Position numbers and translations under genes: made by a program
Shown here: piece after piece, positions 35,143-45,195 of the stretch
How the letters are laid out: each line of letters begins with the position of its first letter
Numbering within the stretch: the first letter of the stretch is position 1
Notes under the pieces: generated by a model
Database searches by the model: none
What the model saw: only the letters and a program-made list of their open reading frames with translations
What the model was told of the DNA's origin: nothing
Source: Tepidamorphus gemmatus
GTDB taxonomy: Bacteria; Pseudomonadota; Alphaproteobacteria; Rhizobiales; Tepidamorphaceae
Reading direction: 5' to 3'
Assembly: GCF_004346195.1 (NCBI RefSeq)
Contig: NZ_SMAK01000001.1
Span: 541,147 to 605,146 of the forward strand
DNA length: 64,000 nucleotides

Positions 35143-36069
35143 CTACAGCTCCAGCTCCCAATACTGCCCGACCAGGTCCTTGCCGAAGGAATGATGCGGC
35201 TCCTCCCGCACCAGGCGGAATCCCTCCGCCTGATAGATGCGGCGCGCGGCGTGGAGTATGTCGTTGGTCCACAGCGTCACCCTTCGGTAGCCGCAGGAGC
35301 GTGCGAAGGCCAGGCATTCGGCGACCAGCCGGCGCCCCAGACCGAGCCCGCGCGCTGCCGGCTCGACGTAGAGCAGGCGCAGTCTGGCCACCTCGTCGCT
35401 CTCGCGGATGAGGAAGATCGAGCCGAGGATCGCGCCGCCGCGTTCGGCGATCCAGCAACGCTCGCGCTTCGGATCGAAGTTGCGGATGAAACTGGCGACG
35501 ATTTCGGCGACGAGCGCCTCGAACGTCTCGTCCCAGCCGTACTCGCGCGCATAGAGCGCGCCATGGCGGGACACGATGTGACCCATGTCGCCGGGCCGAT
35601 GCGGCCGCAAGATGTAGGGCTCGCTGATTGCAGCACCGCCGCCGAGCAGGAATTCCACCGTTTCCAGGGCCTCGACCAGGCGGCGTCGGTCGATCGCGTT
35701 GAGCGACGACAGGATCTCGGCGACCTGGCGACGGGAGCCTTCGTCGAGCCTGGCGAAGGCGGCCTGACCGGCCGCGGTGAGCCGCAGATCGCGCCGGCGA
35801 CCGTCGTCTGCGGATGGCCGGCGATCGACCAGCCCGCGCGACTCGAACCGCTTCAGCATGCGGCTGAGATAGCCGGGGTCGAGCCCCAGATCGCTGGTCA
35901 AGTCGCTTGCCGAGACCCGATCACGGTTGGCGATCTCGAACAGCACCCGCGCCTCCGACAGGGTGAACGGGCTGTCCAGCAGGCTGCCGTTGAGCAGGCC
36001 GATCCGGCGTGTGTAAAAGCGGGTGAAGCGGCGGACCGCGGGGACAGGATCGGGCTCGGCCTCGACCAT
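35143..36069 (-). CDS. MarR-type regulator fused to GNAT acetyltransferase
   Basis: A 308-residue two-domain protein. Residues about 1-145 form a MarR winged helix (SEARVLFEIANRDRVSASDLTSDLGLDPGYLSRMLKRFESRGLVDRR). Residues about 155-308 form a GNAT domain with acetyl-CoA motif A (VEPAARGLGLGRRLVAECLAFARS) and ending WELEL. This fusion is a recurrent bacterial family of unknown role; the acetyltransferase may inactivate the ligand sensed by the MarR part, or modify a protein. GGGAGA precedes ATG 36069 and a perfect operator-like repeat lies 34-54 bp upstream. Confidence 0.9.
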   Translation of the reverse strand: MVEAEPDPVPAVRRFTRFYTRRIGLLNGSLLDSPFTLSEARVLFEIANRDRVSASDLTSDLGLDPGYLSRMLKRFESRGLVDRRPSADDGRRRDLRLTAAGQAAFARLDEGSRRQVAEILSSLNAIDRRRLVEALETVEFLLGGGAAISEPYILRPHRPGDMGHIVSRHGALYAREYGWDETFEALVAEIVASFIRNFDPKRERCWIAERGGAILGSIFLIRESDEVARLRLLYVEPAARGLGLGRRLVAECLAFARSCGYRRVTLWTNDILHAARRIYQAEGFRLVREEPHHSFGKDLVGQYWELEL

Positions 36070-36102
36070 GGCGCTCTCCCATATTTGCCTACAGCATCAG
36101 GA

Positions 36103-36123
36103 TTATTTGTCTTTGTCAAATAA
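36103..36123 (-). promoter_or_regulatory. Operator/promoter of the MarR-GNAT gene
   Basis: TTATTTG-N7-CAAATAA is a perfect 7-bp inverted repeat with a 7-bp spacer, typical in size for MarR operators. On the minus strand it contains TTGACA (complement of 36114-36119), a consensus -35 box. Repressor binding would block the promoter, so autorepression is likely. Confidence 0.6.
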
Positions 36124-36251
36124 ATGCGCGTTCCGATGCGGGTCGGCGGGTCGATCGGCGATGGCCGCGACATATTGTGTCGTGGCCGTGCAACGATTAT
36201 TCGGAAGTCGCTCCGTGCATCAGACTGCCGGAGTGCCGAGGGGGTGAGGCC

Positions 36252-36716
36252 GTGAAGGTGCGACTCGATCAGATCGACTGGAAGATCCTGCATGAACTGC
36301 AGGCGGACGGCCGCATCACCAATGTGGAGCTGGCGCGCCGCGTTGGCATCTCGGCGCCGCCTTGCCTGCGCCGTGTGCGGGCCCTCGAGGAGGCCGGTAT
36401 CATCCGTGGCTACCGGGCGATGCTGGATGAGAAGAGTCTCGGCTATGACGTCACCGCGTTCGCCTTCGTCAGCCTCGCCAGCCAGGCCGAGGCCGATCTG
36501 ATCGCCTTCGAGGAGCAGATCGCCCGCTGGCCGATCGTCCGCGAATGCTACATGCTGTCGGGCGAGGTGGATTTCCTGATGAAATGCGTCTCCGATGACC
36601 TGCGCACCTTCCAGACCTTCATCATCGAGCTGACGGGTGCGGCGAACGTGCAGAGCGTGAAGACGTCACTGACGATACGGCAGTCGAAGAACGAGCCGGC
36701 TGTCCCCCTCGACTGA
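36252..36716 (+). CDS. Lrp/AsnC family transcriptional regulator
   Basis: A 154-residue regulator with the AsnC HTH (LDQIDWKILHELQADGRITNVELARRVGISAPPCLRRVRALEE) and a RAM ligand-binding domain (VRECYMLSGEVDFLMKCVSDDLRTFQTFI). It starts with GTG 36252. An ATG frame opening at 36177 gives an N-terminus unlike the family. The family senses amino acids and forms octamers. Targets unknown; murA lies 36 bp downstream on the same strand. Confidence 0.88.
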   Translation: MKVRLDQIDWKILHELQADGRITNVELARRVGISAPPCLRRVRALEEAGIIRGYRAMLDEKSLGYDVTAFAFVSLASQAEADLIAFEEQIARWPIVRECYMLSGEVDFLMKCVSDDLRTFQTFIIELTGAANVQSVKTSLTIRQSKNEPAVPLD

Positions 36717-36752
36717 GCCGATCCGCCACAACGAGCCAGGGAACACCACGGG

Positions 36753-38072
36753 ATGACAGGGATCCGCTACGTCATCGAGGGGGGGCGTCCGCTCGCCGGG
36801 ACGATCAGGCCGGCCGGCAACAAGAATGCCGCTTTGCCGATCATCGCGGCGAGCCTGCTGACCGACCGGCCGGTCAGACTCACCAACGTGCCCCGCATCC
36901 GCGATGTGGAGGCGCTTGTGCGGCTGTTGCGCTCGCTCGGCGCGGCGGCCGACTGGAGCGGCCCGCACACGCTGGACATCCATGCCCGCGAAATCCAGGT
37001 GGTCGATCTCGACGCCGAACTATGCGCCCGCATCCGCGCCTCGATCCTGCTGGCGGGGCCGCTGCTGGCGCGCTGCGGCCATGTCGATCTGCCGCCCCCG
37101 GGCGGCGATGTGATCGGCCGGCGGCGGGTCGACACGCATTTCCTCGCCTTCGAGCAGCTCGGCGCGACGGTGGATAGCGGCGATACCTACCGGTTCACCG
37201 CCGCCCGGCTGCGGGGCACCGACGTGTTCCTCGACGAACCCAGCGTCACGGCCACCGAGAACGCCCTGATGGCGGCCGTGCTGGCGCAGGGCACGACGAT
37301 CCTGCGCAATGCCGCATCCGAGCCTCACGTCCAGGACCTAGCCCATTTCCTGGTTGCCCTGGGGGCACGGATCGACGGGATCGGCACCAACACGCTGACT
37401 ATCCAGGGTGCCGAAAACCTGTCCGGTGCGACCTATCGCATCGGCCCGGATCATATCGAGGTCGGCTCGCTGATCGGCCTTGCGGCTGTGACCGGTTCAG
37501 ACCTCAGGATCGCCGAGGCCGGCGTCCAGCACCTGCGCATGATCCGCATGGGCTTCGACCGACTCGGCGTCGAATGCCTGGTCGAGGGCGACGATATCCT
37601 GGTGCGGCCAGGCCAGCGCCTGCAGATCAAGCCGGATCTCGGCGGGCATGTTCCGAAGATCGAGGATCAGCCATGGCCGGCCTTTCCCGCAGACCTGATG
37701 TCGATCGCAGTGGTCACCGCCACCCAGTGCGAGGGAATGGTGCTGATCTTCGAGAAGATGTTCGAGTCGCGGCTGTTCTTCGTTGACAAGCTGATCGCCA
37801 TGGGGGCGCGCATCGTGCTGTGCGATCCGCACCGGGTGATCGTCTCCGGCCCGACACGGCTGCGCGGCGCGCGGCTGACCTCGCCGGATATCCGCGCTGG
37901 GATGGCGCTGCTGATCGCAGCGATGTGCGCGGAGGGGCGCAGCATCATCGACAACGCCGACCAGATCGAGCGCGGCTACGAGAACATCGATACCCGCCTC
38001 AATGCGCTCGGCGCGTCGATCGAGCGCATCGATACCGCGGTTGCGCCGGACCGGCGTCAGCGGTCGGGCTAG
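36753..38072 (+). CDS. murA: UDP-N-acetylglucosamine 1-carboxyvinyltransferase (MurA) with Asp at the catalytic Cys position
   Basis: A 439-residue EPSP-synthase-fold enzyme that transfers enolpyruvate from PEP to UDP-GlcNAc, the first committed step of peptidoglycan synthesis. Key residues are present: K24 (NKN), R95 ([12 protein letters not shown]), the FPADLMS Asp, [20 protein letters not shown] and ERGYENI. The loop that normally reads PGGCAIG reads PGGDVIG, so the catalytic Cys is Asp119. Such Asp variants are active and fosfomycin-insensitive in other bacteria. It may be the only copy or a second MurA; the genome would tell. It follows an Lrp-type gene. Confidence 0.9.
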   Translation: MTGIRYVIEGGRPLAGTIRPAGNKNAALPIIAASLLTDRPVRLTNVPRIRDVEALVRLLRSLGAAADWSGPHTLDIHAREIQVVDLDAELCARIRASILLAGPLLARCGHVDLPPPGGDVIGRRRVDTHFLAFEQLGATVDSGDTYRFTAARLRGTDVFLDEPSVTATENALMAAVLAQGTTILRNAASEPHVQDLAHFLVALGARIDGIGTNTLTIQGAENLSGATYRIGPDHIEVGSLIGLAAVTGSDLRIAEAGVQHLRMIRMGFDRLGVECLVEGDDILVRPGQRLQIKPDLGGHVPKIEDQPWPAFPADLMSIAVVTATQCEGMVLIFEKMFESRLFFVDKLIAMGARIVLCDPHRVIVSGPTRLRGARLTSPDIRAGMALLIAAMCAEGRSIIDNADQIERGYENIDTRLNALGASIERIDTAVAPDRRQRSG

Positions 38073-38093
38073 AACTCGACCGACGCGCGCCGG

Positions 38094-38567
38094 CTACTGG
38101 AACCTGACCTCGAGGATCTCGTACCCGCGGGCGCCGCCGGGGGCGGCGACCTCGACGACGTCACCCGGCTTCTTGCCGATGAGTGCACGGGCGATCGGTG
38201 AGGAAATGGAGATCTTGCCGGCCTTCACGTCGGCCTCGAGATCGCCGACGATGCGGTAGACCCTTTCCTCCTCGGTGTCCTCGTCGAGCAGCTTCACGGT
38301 GGCGCCAAAGGTCACGGTATCGCCCGCAAGCTTCGAGGTGTCGATGACTTCGGCGCGGCCGAGCTTGTCCTCGATCTCGGCGACGCGGGCCTCGTTCAAA
38401 CCCTGCTGCTCCTTGGCGGCATGGTATTCGGCGTTCTCGGACAGGTCGCCATGCGCGCGCGCCTCGGCGATCGCCTGGATGATCCTCGGCCGCTCGACCG
38501 ACTTCAGCCGCTTCAGTTCATTTTCGAGGGCCGCATAGCCCTCGGCGGTCATTGGAATCTTGTTCAT
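38094..38567 (-). CDS. greA: Transcription elongation factor GreA
   Basis: A 157-residue protein with the N-terminal coiled-coil (about 1-75) carrying the tip acidic motif [16 protein letters not shown] and the C-terminal FKBP-like domain ([29 protein letters not shown]). It stimulates cleavage of the 3' RNA end in backtracked RNA polymerase. AAGGGTTCG precedes ATG 38567. It lies 124 bp downstream of carB on the same strand, the usual order in Hyphomicrobiales. Confidence 0.96.
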   Translation of the reverse strand: MNKIPMTAEGYAALENELKRLKSVERPRIIQAIAEARAHGDLSENAEYHAAKEQQGLNEARVAEIEDKLGRAEVIDTSKLAGDTVTFGATVKLLDEDTEEERVYRIVGDLEADVKAGKISISSPIARALIGKKPGDVVEVAAPGGARGYEILEVRFQ

Positions 38568-38691
38568 CGAACCCTTGCACCAAAGTGCGGACGCCGCGCC
38601 CCCCGGCGCGACCGCCGCAATGTCCCTCGCATGTTCAATGACGCGCTCGAAAAGCGCAATGCCCCTGTTCGGTGTGCGCCGAGCGGCCGGA

Positions 38692-41600
38692 TCAGCCGGC
38701 GGCTCTATCCACCCCGCCCGACGGTCCGGCGCCGCTCCGAGAGCCGACATAGGCTTGCAGCGGCTCGACTTCAAGGGTGCCGACCTTCATGGCGCGAATG
38801 CCTTCCGCAGCGGCGAGGGCGCCAGACACCGTGGTGTAGTAGGGCACACGGTTGAGCAATGCGGTCCGCCGCAGCGAACGCGAATCAGAGAGCGCCTGCG
38901 CGCCCTCCGTCGTGTTGAAGACGAGCTGCACGTTGCCGTTCTTGATCGCGTCGACAATGTGCGGGCGGCCTTCCAGAACCTTGTTGATCTTGGTGCAGGC
39001 AATGCCCTCGCCTTCGAGGAAGCGCTGCGTGCCGCTGGTGGCGACGATGTCGAAGCCGAGCTCGGTGAGGATCCGCACCGCCTTGAGAATCTTCGGCTTG
39101 TCCTTGTCGCGGACTGAGACGAATACCGTGCCGCCCGTCGGGACTCGGGTGCCGCTGCCGAGCTGGGACTTGGCGAAGGCGAGAGGATAGTTGCGGGCAA
39201 GTCCCATCACCTCGCCGGTCGAACGCATCTCCGGACCGAGCACCGTATCGACGCCGGGGAAGCGCGCAAAGGGGAACACCGCCTCCTTGACCGCGATATG
39301 GTCGATCTCGGCGGGCTTCAGTCCGAACGAGGCGAGTGGCTCGCCAGCCATGATCCGGGCGGCGATCTTGGCGATCGGCCGGCCGATGGTCTTGGCGACG
39401 AAGGGCACGGTGCGGCTCGCCCGCGGATTGACCTCCAGCACGTAGATGTCGCCGTTCTGGATCGCGAACTGCACGTTCATCAGTCCACCGACCTCGAGCG
39501 CGAGCGCCAGGGCGCGGGTCTGTCGCTCGAGCTCGGCGATGGTTGCGGGCGGCAGGGAATGGGGCGGCAGCGAGCATGCGGAGTCGCCGGAATGGATGCC
39601 AGCTTCCTCGATGTGCTCCATGACACCGCAGACGAACACGTCCTTGCCGTCGGAGAGAGCATCGACATCGACCTCGATCGCGTCGGCCAGATAGCTGTCG
39701 AACAGCAGCGGGTTCTTGCCCAGTACCGTATTGATCTGGCCGGTCTTGTCGTTGGGATAGCGTGCCTTGATCTCCTCCGGTACCAGCGCCGGCAGCGTGC
39801 CGAGCAGGTACTCGTCGAACATCTTCTCGTCATGGATGATCGCCATTGCCCGGCCACCGAGGACATAGGAGGGCCGGACGACCAGCGGAAAGCCGAGTTC
39901 GGCGGTGACCAACCGGCTCTGCTCGATCGAATAGGCGATGCCGTTCTTGGGCTGGCGCAGCTTCAGCCGTTCCAGCAGGCGCTTGAAGCGGTCGCGATCC
40001 TCCGCGAGGTCGATCATGTCCGGCGAGGTGCCGAGGATCGGCACGTTCGCCGCCTGCAGCGCCTGGGCGAGCTTCAGGGGCGTCTGACCGCCGAACTGGA
40101 CGATCACCCCGAGCAGCGTGCCGCTCGACTGCTCGACGCGGATGATCTCCAGCACGTCCTCGGCGGTCAGCGGCTCGAAGTAGAGCCGGTCCGAAGTGTC
40201 ATAGTCGGTCGACACGGTCTCAGGATTGCAGTTGACCATGATCGACTCGAGGCCGATGTCGGCGAGCGCAAAGGCGGCATGGCAACAGCAATAGTCGAAC
40301 TCGATGCCCTGGCCGATGCGATTCGGGCCACCGCCGAGGATGATGACCTTGCGCCGGTCGCTCGGCGCGGCCTCGTCGGCCGGGGCGCCGAGGAAGGGGG
40401 CCTCGTAGGTCGAATACATGTAGGCCGTCGGCGAGGCGAACTCGGCTGCGCAGGTATCGATGCGCTTGTAGGTCGGGTGGACGCCGAGCCGGGCCCGCAG
40501 CGCAGCCACCGCAGCCTCGTCGGTGCCGGCGAGCTCGGCCAGTCGGGCATCGGAGAAGCCCATCGCCTTGAGCGATCTCAGCGCGGCGGCCGACTGCGGC
40601 AGGCCGAGCCTGCGCACCTTGGCCTCCATGTCGACGATTTCCTGGATGCGTTCGATGAACCAGGGATCGTACCGGCAGGAGGCGTGCACCTGCTCATGGG
40701 TGGCGCCGAGGCGCAGCGCCTGGGCGATCTTCAGGATGCGGTCGGGCGTCGGGACCGCCAGCGCGGCGCGGATCGCGTTCTTGTCGTCGCCCTGGCCGAG
40801 CCCAGGGATTTCGATCTCGTTGAGGCCGGTGAGGCCGGTCTCGAGCCCGCGCAGCGCCTTCTGCAGGGATTCAGCGAAGGTGCGGCCGATGGCCATCACC
40901 TCGCCGACCGACTTCATCGACGTGGTCAGCACCGGCTCTGCGCCGGGGAACTTCTCGAAGGCGAAGCGGGGGATCTTGGTGACGATGTAGTCGATGGCAG
41001 GCTCGAAGGACGCCGGCGTGGCGCCGCCGGTGATGTCGTTCTCAAGTTCGTCCAGCGTGTAGCCGACGGCGAGCTTGGCGGCGACCCTGGCGATCGGAAA
41101 GCCGGTGGCCTTCGACGCGAGCGCGGAGGAGCGCGACACCCGTGGATTCATTTCGATCACCACCAGCCGCCCGTCGGCCGGGTTCACCGCGAACTGGACG
41201 TTGGAGCCGCCTGTCTCCACCCCGATCTCGCGCAGCACCGCGATCGAGGCGTTGCGCATGATCTGGTATTCCTTGTCGGTGAGCGTGAGCGCCGGCGCGA
41301 CGGTGATCGAATCACCGGTATGAACACCCATCGGGTCGATGTTCTCGATCGAGCAGACGATGATGCAGTTGTCGTCCCTGTCGCGGACGACCTCCATCTC
41401 GTACTCCTTCCAGCCGAGCACCGATTCCTCGATGAGGACCTCGTTGGTGGGGGAGGCGTCGATGCCGCGTTCGACGATTTCCAGGAATTCCTCCCGGTTG
41501 TAGGCGACGCCGCCGCCTTGACCACCGAGCGTGAAGGAGGGGCGGATGATCGCCGGCAGGCCGATCTCGTCCAGCGCCGGCAGAGCCTCGATCAGCGAGT

Positions 41601-42048
41601 GGGCGAGCATCGAGCGCGGCGTCTCGAGGCCGATGGCCTTCATCGCCTCGCGGAACAGTTCGCGGTCCTCGGCCTTGTCGATGACCTCGGCCCGCGCGCC
41701 GATCATCTCGACACCGAACTTCTCGAGCACGCCGTCGCGATTGAGCGACAGCGCGGTGTTGAGCGCGGTCTGGCCACCCATCGTCGGCAGAAGCGCGTCC
41801 GGGCGCTCCTTCTCGATGATGCGGGCCACCACTTCGGGCGTGATCGGCTCGATATAGGTGGCATCGGCGAGATCGGGATCGGTCATGATCGTCGCCGGGT
41901 TGGAATTGACCAGGACGACCCGGTAGCCCTCCTCCTTCAGCGCCTTCACCGCCTGGGTGCCGGAATAGTCGAATTCGCAGGCCTGGCCGATGACGATCGG
42001 ACCGGCGCCGATGATCAGAATGGTTTGGATGTCGGTGCGTTTCGGCAT
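38692..42048 (-). CDS. carB: Carbamoyl-phosphate synthase large subunit
   Basis: The 1118-residue subunit makes carbamoyl phosphate from bicarbonate, ATP and ammonia, the latter from CarA, for arginine and pyrimidines. Two ATP-grasp halves are seen: the N-terminal half starts [30 protein letters not shown] and the second near residue 580 ([26 protein letters not shown]). The C-terminal MGS-like allosteric domain (about 970-1100) ends with extra Pro/Gly residues, so the protein is slightly longer than the E. coli protein. It is separated from carA by about 4 kb. Confidence 0.97.
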   Translation of the reverse strand: MPKRTDIQTILIIGAGPIVIGQACEFDYSGTQAVKALKEEGYRVVLVNSNPATIMTDPDLADATYIEPITPEVVARIIEKERPDALLPTMGGQTALNTALSLNRDGVLEKFGVEMIGARAEVIDKAEDRELFREAMKAIGLETPRSMLAHSLIEALPALDEIGLPAIIRPSFTLGGQGGGVAYNREEFLEIVERGIDASPTNEVLIEESVLGWKEYEMEVVRDRDDNCIIVCSIENIDPMGVHTGDSITVAPALTLTDKEYQIMRNASIAVLREIGVETGGSNVQFAVNPADGRLVVIEMNPRVSRSSALASKATGFPIARVAAKLAVGYTLDELENDITGGATPASFEPAIDYIVTKIPRFAFEKFPGAEPVLTTSMKSVGEVMAIGRTFAESLQKALRGLETGLTGLNEIEIPGLGQGDDKNAIRAALAVPTPDRILKIAQALRLGATHEQVHASCRYDPWFIERIQEIVDMEAKVRRLGLPQSAAALRSLKAMGFSDARLAELAGTDEAAVAALRARLGVHPTYKRIDTCAAEFASPTAYMYSTYEAPFLGAPADEAAPSDRRKVIILGGGPNRIGQGIEFDYCCCHAAFALADIGLESIMVNCNPETVSTDYDTSDRLYFEPLTAEDVLEIIRVEQSSGTLLGVIVQFGGQTPLKLAQALQAANVPILGTSPDMIDLAEDRDRFKRLLERLKLRQPKNGIAYSIEQSRLVTAELGFPLVVRPSYVLGGRAMAIIHDEKMFDEYLLGTLPALVPEEIKARYPNDKTGQINTVLGKNPLLFDSYLADAIEVDVDALSDGKDVFVCGVMEHIEEAGIHSGDSACSLPPHSLPPATIAELERQTRALALALEVGGLMNVQFAIQNGDIYVLEVNPRASRTVPFVAKTIGRPIAKIAARIMAGEPLASFGLKPAEIDHIAVKEAVFPFARFPGVDTVLGPEMRSTGEVMGLARNYPLAFAKSQLGSGTRVPTGGTVFVSVRDKDKPKILKAVRILTELGFDIVATSGTQRFLEGEGIACTKINKVLEGRPHIVDAIKNGNVQLVFNTTEGAQALSDSRSLRRTALLNRVPYYTTVSGALAAAEGIRAMKVGTLEVEPLQAYVGSRSGAGPSGGVDRAAG

Positions 42049-42409
42049 CGTTTCGGGCGCGCGGGCTGCGCGGGCGCTCCACGCTCCGCGACGGCAGCGC
42101 GTTTCGCTCGCTGGGGATACGGGTGTCTGTCTGGCCGGCCGCGATACATAGGGGAAAACGCCGGCAGGTGAAAGCCCATCGACAGGCGTTGTTGCCGACC
42201 GCTCGACGATCCTGTGTCGCGCCGCCCGGATGGTTGCCGCCGGTTAACGAGCTGGTGCGGAGCAAGTTAACCGCGAAACAATATCGGGCTGCCATAAATC
42301 GACGGAAAGCGAGGTTGAGTGCCGGCTCGCTGCTGCCTCGAGGGGCAACCTGGCGACCGCATCTAACCGACCCCTGGCCGGATTCGACGTCTGCGATGAG
42401 CCATCTGTC
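42049..42409. other. Divergent gap between carB and the HD-GYP gene
   Basis: This 361-bp stretch is slightly less GC-rich than the flanks. It must hold the carB promoter on the minus strand and that of the HD-GYP gene on the plus strand. A 96-codon plus frame from 42123 has Arg/Pro-rich composition and no ribosome site and is not accepted. I see no hairpin or repeat worth naming. Confidence 0.45.
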
Positions 42410-43465
42410 ATGAACAAGGTCGCGGTTGTCGCTGACACCAGCGATTTCGCCACCGCCTTGCAGCGCAGCTTGCCAGATCCGATCAGCGTAGATTGGCATC
42501 AACCGGCAAGCCTGCCCCGCACCGGACCGGCACCGCTGACCATTGTCGACGTGGATCTGCGCAATCGCTCCACTGTCAAGACCCTCAGACTCTGGCTCAA
42601 AGGTGGTATCACCGGGACGCATGTCGCGTTCTTCGTGAATGACCGATCGGCTGCGGAGCCGATCCAGGCCTACGCGCTGGGCGCGACCTGCGTCCTCCCC
42701 CGTCCCGTCGAGCCCGAGCGCCTCGCTCGCAGGATCATCGAACAGGCAGGCCGAGTCTGCGACCGGTCGGCGATCGTCGTCGACACCTTCATGAACTGCG
42801 TTCTGACGCCCGTCGATGCGCTGGGTGCGGCAATTGGCAATGCCGCCCGCGGTCTGCCCCCGGAATTGGCGTCTATCGAGGCGGCAGGTTCGACCGTCGT
42901 CAGCGCGATTGCTGATATCGGTCTGAAGCGATGGCTCGAAGCGGTTGAATCGCACCACAGCAGAACGTTGCGCCACAGCCTTGTCGTCACCGGCGTCATG
43001 GTGGCATTCGCGCAGGAACTCGGCGCATCGTTGACGGACCAGAGACTCATGGCGACGGCCGGACTGCTGCATGATATCGGCAAGGTCGTCATACCGATAA
43101 GCATCCTCGAGAAGCCGTCTGCGCTGACGCCGGCCGAGCGGGAACGCATGAAGGTTCATCCGCAGGCCGGCTATGACCTGCTGCGCGCGGCAGGCGATGT
43201 TCCGGAGGCGGTGCTCGATGTGGTCCTCAGCCATCATGAGCACCTCGATGGATCGGGCTATCCGAACGGGCTGAAGGGCCAGCAGATTTCGGATTACGTG
43301 CGATTTGCGACGATCTGCGATGTGTTCGGGGCGCTGATCGAACCGCGATCCTACAAGCGACCGCTCTCCGGCGCCGAGGCCTATGAGACCATCAAGGGCA
43401 TGCCGACGAAGCTTGATCGCGATCTCGTCCGCGCCTTCGCCCCGATCGCCCGGATGGTGGTCTGA
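42410..43465 (+). CDS. HD-GYP domain cyclic-di-GMP phosphodiesterase with receiver-like N-terminus
   Basis: A 351-residue protein. The first about 120 residues resemble a receiver fold (TIVDVDL near 44-50 and VLPRPVEP near 95-102) but the conserved Lys is Arg, so phosphorylation is doubtful. The C-terminal HD-GYP domain has H189, H221-D222 (HDIGKVVIP), HHEH (275-278) and GYP (283-285), the full active set for c-di-GMP hydrolysis. It likely lowers c-di-GMP in response to a partner kinase or another signal. No kinase is adjacent. Confidence 0.88.
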   Translation: MNKVAVVADTSDFATALQRSLPDPISVDWHQPASLPRTGPAPLTIVDVDLRNRSTVKTLRLWLKGGITGTHVAFFVNDRSAAEPIQAYALGATCVLPRPVEPERLARRIIEQAGRVCDRSAIVVDTFMNCVLTPVDALGAAIGNAARGLPPELASIEAAGSTVVSAIADIGLKRWLEAVESHHSRTLRHSLVVTGVMVAFAQELGASLTDQRLMATAGLLHDIGKVVIPISILEKPSALTPAERERMKVHPQAGYDLLRAAGDVPEAVLDVVLSHHEHLDGSGYPNGLKGQQISDYVRFATICDVFGALIEPRSYKRPLSGAEAYETIKGMPTKLDRDLVRAFAPIARMVV

Positions 43466-43480
43466 ACGGCGCGGCGGGCC

Positions 43481-43756
43481 TCACGAGCCCATCAGGCTGT
43501 TATCGGAAGGCCGAGCCATGGCATCGGTTCCGTCGAAATCGACGATCCCCTGGCTCAGGGCATAGCAGGCGAGGCGGACGGTCTTCGGAATCTCGACGGC
43601 CTTCCCGTCGCGCTCGCCCTTCTCGTAGTACTGGATCATGCGCTTCTTGAGGCCCAGCAGCTCGGCCGCCTCCTTCTGCTTCATGCCCAGCGACTTGCGC
43701 CAGGCGCGGAACTGGCCCGAGGTCATCGGCGTTTGCGCTTGGTCCTGTTTGGCCAT
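43481..43756 (-). CDS. XRE-type helix-turn-helix regulator
   Basis: The 91-residue protein from ATG 43756 has an HTH (about 14-45, FRAWRKSLGMKQKEAAELLGLKKRMIQYYEKGERDGKAVEIP) and a short C-terminal tail with Asp/Met. It resembles small XRE/Cro-like regulators of alphaproteobacteria. A TTG 13 codons upstream is in frame but unlikely. Binding sites are probably upstream: an inverted repeat with 10-bp arms lies about 60-100 bp before the start. It is convergent with the HD-GYP gene (16 bp apart). Confidence 0.8.
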   Translation of the reverse strand: MAKQDQAQTPMTSGQFRAWRKSLGMKQKEAAELLGLKKRMIQYYEKGERDGKAVEIPKTVRLACYALSQGIVDFDGTDAMARPSDNSLMGS

Positions 43757-43814
43757 CGTAACCCCGTTAACGCTGTTGACACTCAGTTCACGCAAGATTC
43801 ATCAAGCTGACATG

Positions 43815-43854
43815 CACTCCGTGCGTACAATCCTTGACAGACTAGCACGGAGTG
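43815..43854. promoter_or_regulatory. Perfect 10-bp inverted repeat in the XRE upstream region
   Basis: CACTCCGTGC and GCACGGAGTG flank a 20-bp centre that contains TTGACA (43834-43839). The arms are 30 bp apart centre to centre, three helix turns, and lie in the divergent control region between the XRE gene and the small ORF at 43945. This looks like two operator half-sites on a promoter. Confidence 0.5.
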
Positions 43855-43944
43855 AGCATCTTGGGCGCACTGAATGCACTAACACTCGCGGCGTGGGTGT
43901 CAAGGCGGGCGCCCCCGCCGCCTCCTTCGAGAAGGGAGGATGCC

Positions 43945-44070
43945 ATGCTGGTCGATCTCCTGATATCCCGCGCGGCACGCGGACCGGGACAGCTCGACAT
44001 GCATCGCTCCGCAACGCTGAACTGCCGCCTGCGGGCGCTGCTGCGGCGCGCCGGCCGGCTGTTTGGCTGA
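43945..44070 (+). CDS. Small ORF with strong ribosome site, unknown
   Basis: A 41-codon frame starting at ATG 43945 (residues MLVDLLISRAARGPG...) is preceded by AAGGGAGGA at the right distance, better than most genes here. The peptide is Arg/Leu-rich and hydrophobic at the start. No family recognised. It lies divergent from the XRE gene across the inverted repeat, so it may be the regulated partner of that regulator or part of a leader. Confidence 0.35.
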   Translation: MLVDLLISRAARGPGQLDMHRSATLNCRLRALLRRAGRLFG

Positions 44071-44210
44071 CGGCAGGTCTCATCGACCCATGCTGCAAGG
44101 GGCGCGGCAGCGGAACCGCGCCCCCGATGCTTCGCGACAGGCTGGCGCCGGCCGTTGAACGGGCTGCTTCGCCGCCCTACCATTGACCGGAGCAACGGGG
44201 CGGATCGGCG

Positions 44211-45095
44211 ATGCAGTGGCGCGGACGCAGGGGCAGCACCAATGTCGAGGATCGCCGAACCGTCGGAGGTGGGCTGCGCATCCCTGCCGGCGGCGCCGGC
44301 CGCGCCGGCTTCGGCGGTATCGGGTTCCTCATCGTCATCGTGGTCGTCTCGCTGCTGTTCGGGGTGAACCCGATGACGCTCCTCGAAGGGCTGGATGCGG
44401 GTCCGGGCGGTGGGCAGCAAGCGCAGAGCCAGGCGCCGCTGCCGCCGGCAAGCGACGAGATGGCCCAGTTCGTGCGGGTGGTACTGGCCGATACAGAGGA
44501 CACCTGGTCGAAGGTGTTCGAGCAGGAATTCGGCGAAGCCTATGCCGAACCGCGACTGGTCCTGTTCGCGGGTGGCATCCGCTCCGCCTGCGGTTTTGCG
44601 CAGGCGGCGAGCGGCCCGTTCTACTGCCCCGGCGACAGCCGCATCTACATCGACCTGTCCTTCTACGAGGAGCTCAAGCGGCGCTTCAAGGCGCCGGGGG
44701 ACTTTGCGCAGGCCTATGTCATAGCCCATGAGGTCGGTCACCATGTGCAGAACCTCACCGGCATCCTGACGGAGTTCAACCGGATCCGGCAGCGCGTCTC
44801 CCAGGCCAAGGCGAACGAATTGTCGGTGCGGATCGAACTGCAGGCAGATTGCCTTGCCGGTGTCTGGGCCCACGACACCGCCCGGAAAGGCCTTCTCGAC
44901 GAGGGCGACATCGATGAGGCGCTCAACGCCGCGGCGCAGATCGGCGATGACGCGATCCAGAAGCGGACGCAGGGTTATGTCGTCCCGGAATCCTTCAATC
45001 ACGGCTCGTCGGCCCAGCGGGTGCGGTGGTTCCGCGCCGGGTACGAGGCGGGCTCGATCGCGGCCTGCGACACCTTTTCGGCTGCGCGGCTTTAG
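44211..45095 (+). CDS. Neutral zinc metallopeptidase (YpfJ family)
   Basis: A 294-residue membrane-anchored protease-like protein. A basic N-terminus is followed by one membrane helix (about 37-52, IGFLIVIVVVSLLFG), a disordered Pro/Gln linker and the peptidase domain with H173-E-V-G-H177 (AHEVGHHVQN) and the SVRIELQADCLAGVWAH segment with the third metal ligand. Length and motif match YpfJ/KPN_02809. Function unknown; such proteases may degrade envelope proteins. Confidence 0.9.
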   Translation: MQWRGRRGSTNVEDRRTVGGGLRIPAGGAGRAGFGGIGFLIVIVVVSLLFGVNPMTLLEGLDAGPGGGQQAQSQAPLPPASDEMAQFVRVVLADTEDTWSKVFEQEFGEAYAEPRLVLFAGGIRSACGFAQAASGPFYCPGDSRIYIDLSFYEELKRRFKAPGDFAQAYVIAHEVGHHVQNLTGILTEFNRIRQRVSQAKANELSVRIELQADCLAGVWAHDTARKGLLDEGDIDEALNAAAQIGDDAIQKRTQGYVVPESFNHGSSAQRVRWFRAGYEAGSIAACDTFSAARL

Positions 45096-45195
45096 TCGTC
45101 GAGGCGCCCGAATTCACCAGGAGCCGCAATCGGTCTGGACATCGCACGTTGTTGCGTCGCAACATGCACCGCCCCATTTCCGAAGGTCGCGTGCA

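Noticed and set aside
39298..42171. 957-codon plus-strand open frame across carB
   Set aside because: It is the antisense shadow of carB: high GC at codon position 3 on the minus strand removes stops from the plus frame. The protein is Asp/Arg/Gly/His-rich without a family pattern, while the minus frame is a perfect CPSase.
42123..42413. 96-codon plus frame upstream of the HD-GYP gene
   Set aside because: No ribosome site, Arg/Pro-rich, overlaps the HD-GYP start.
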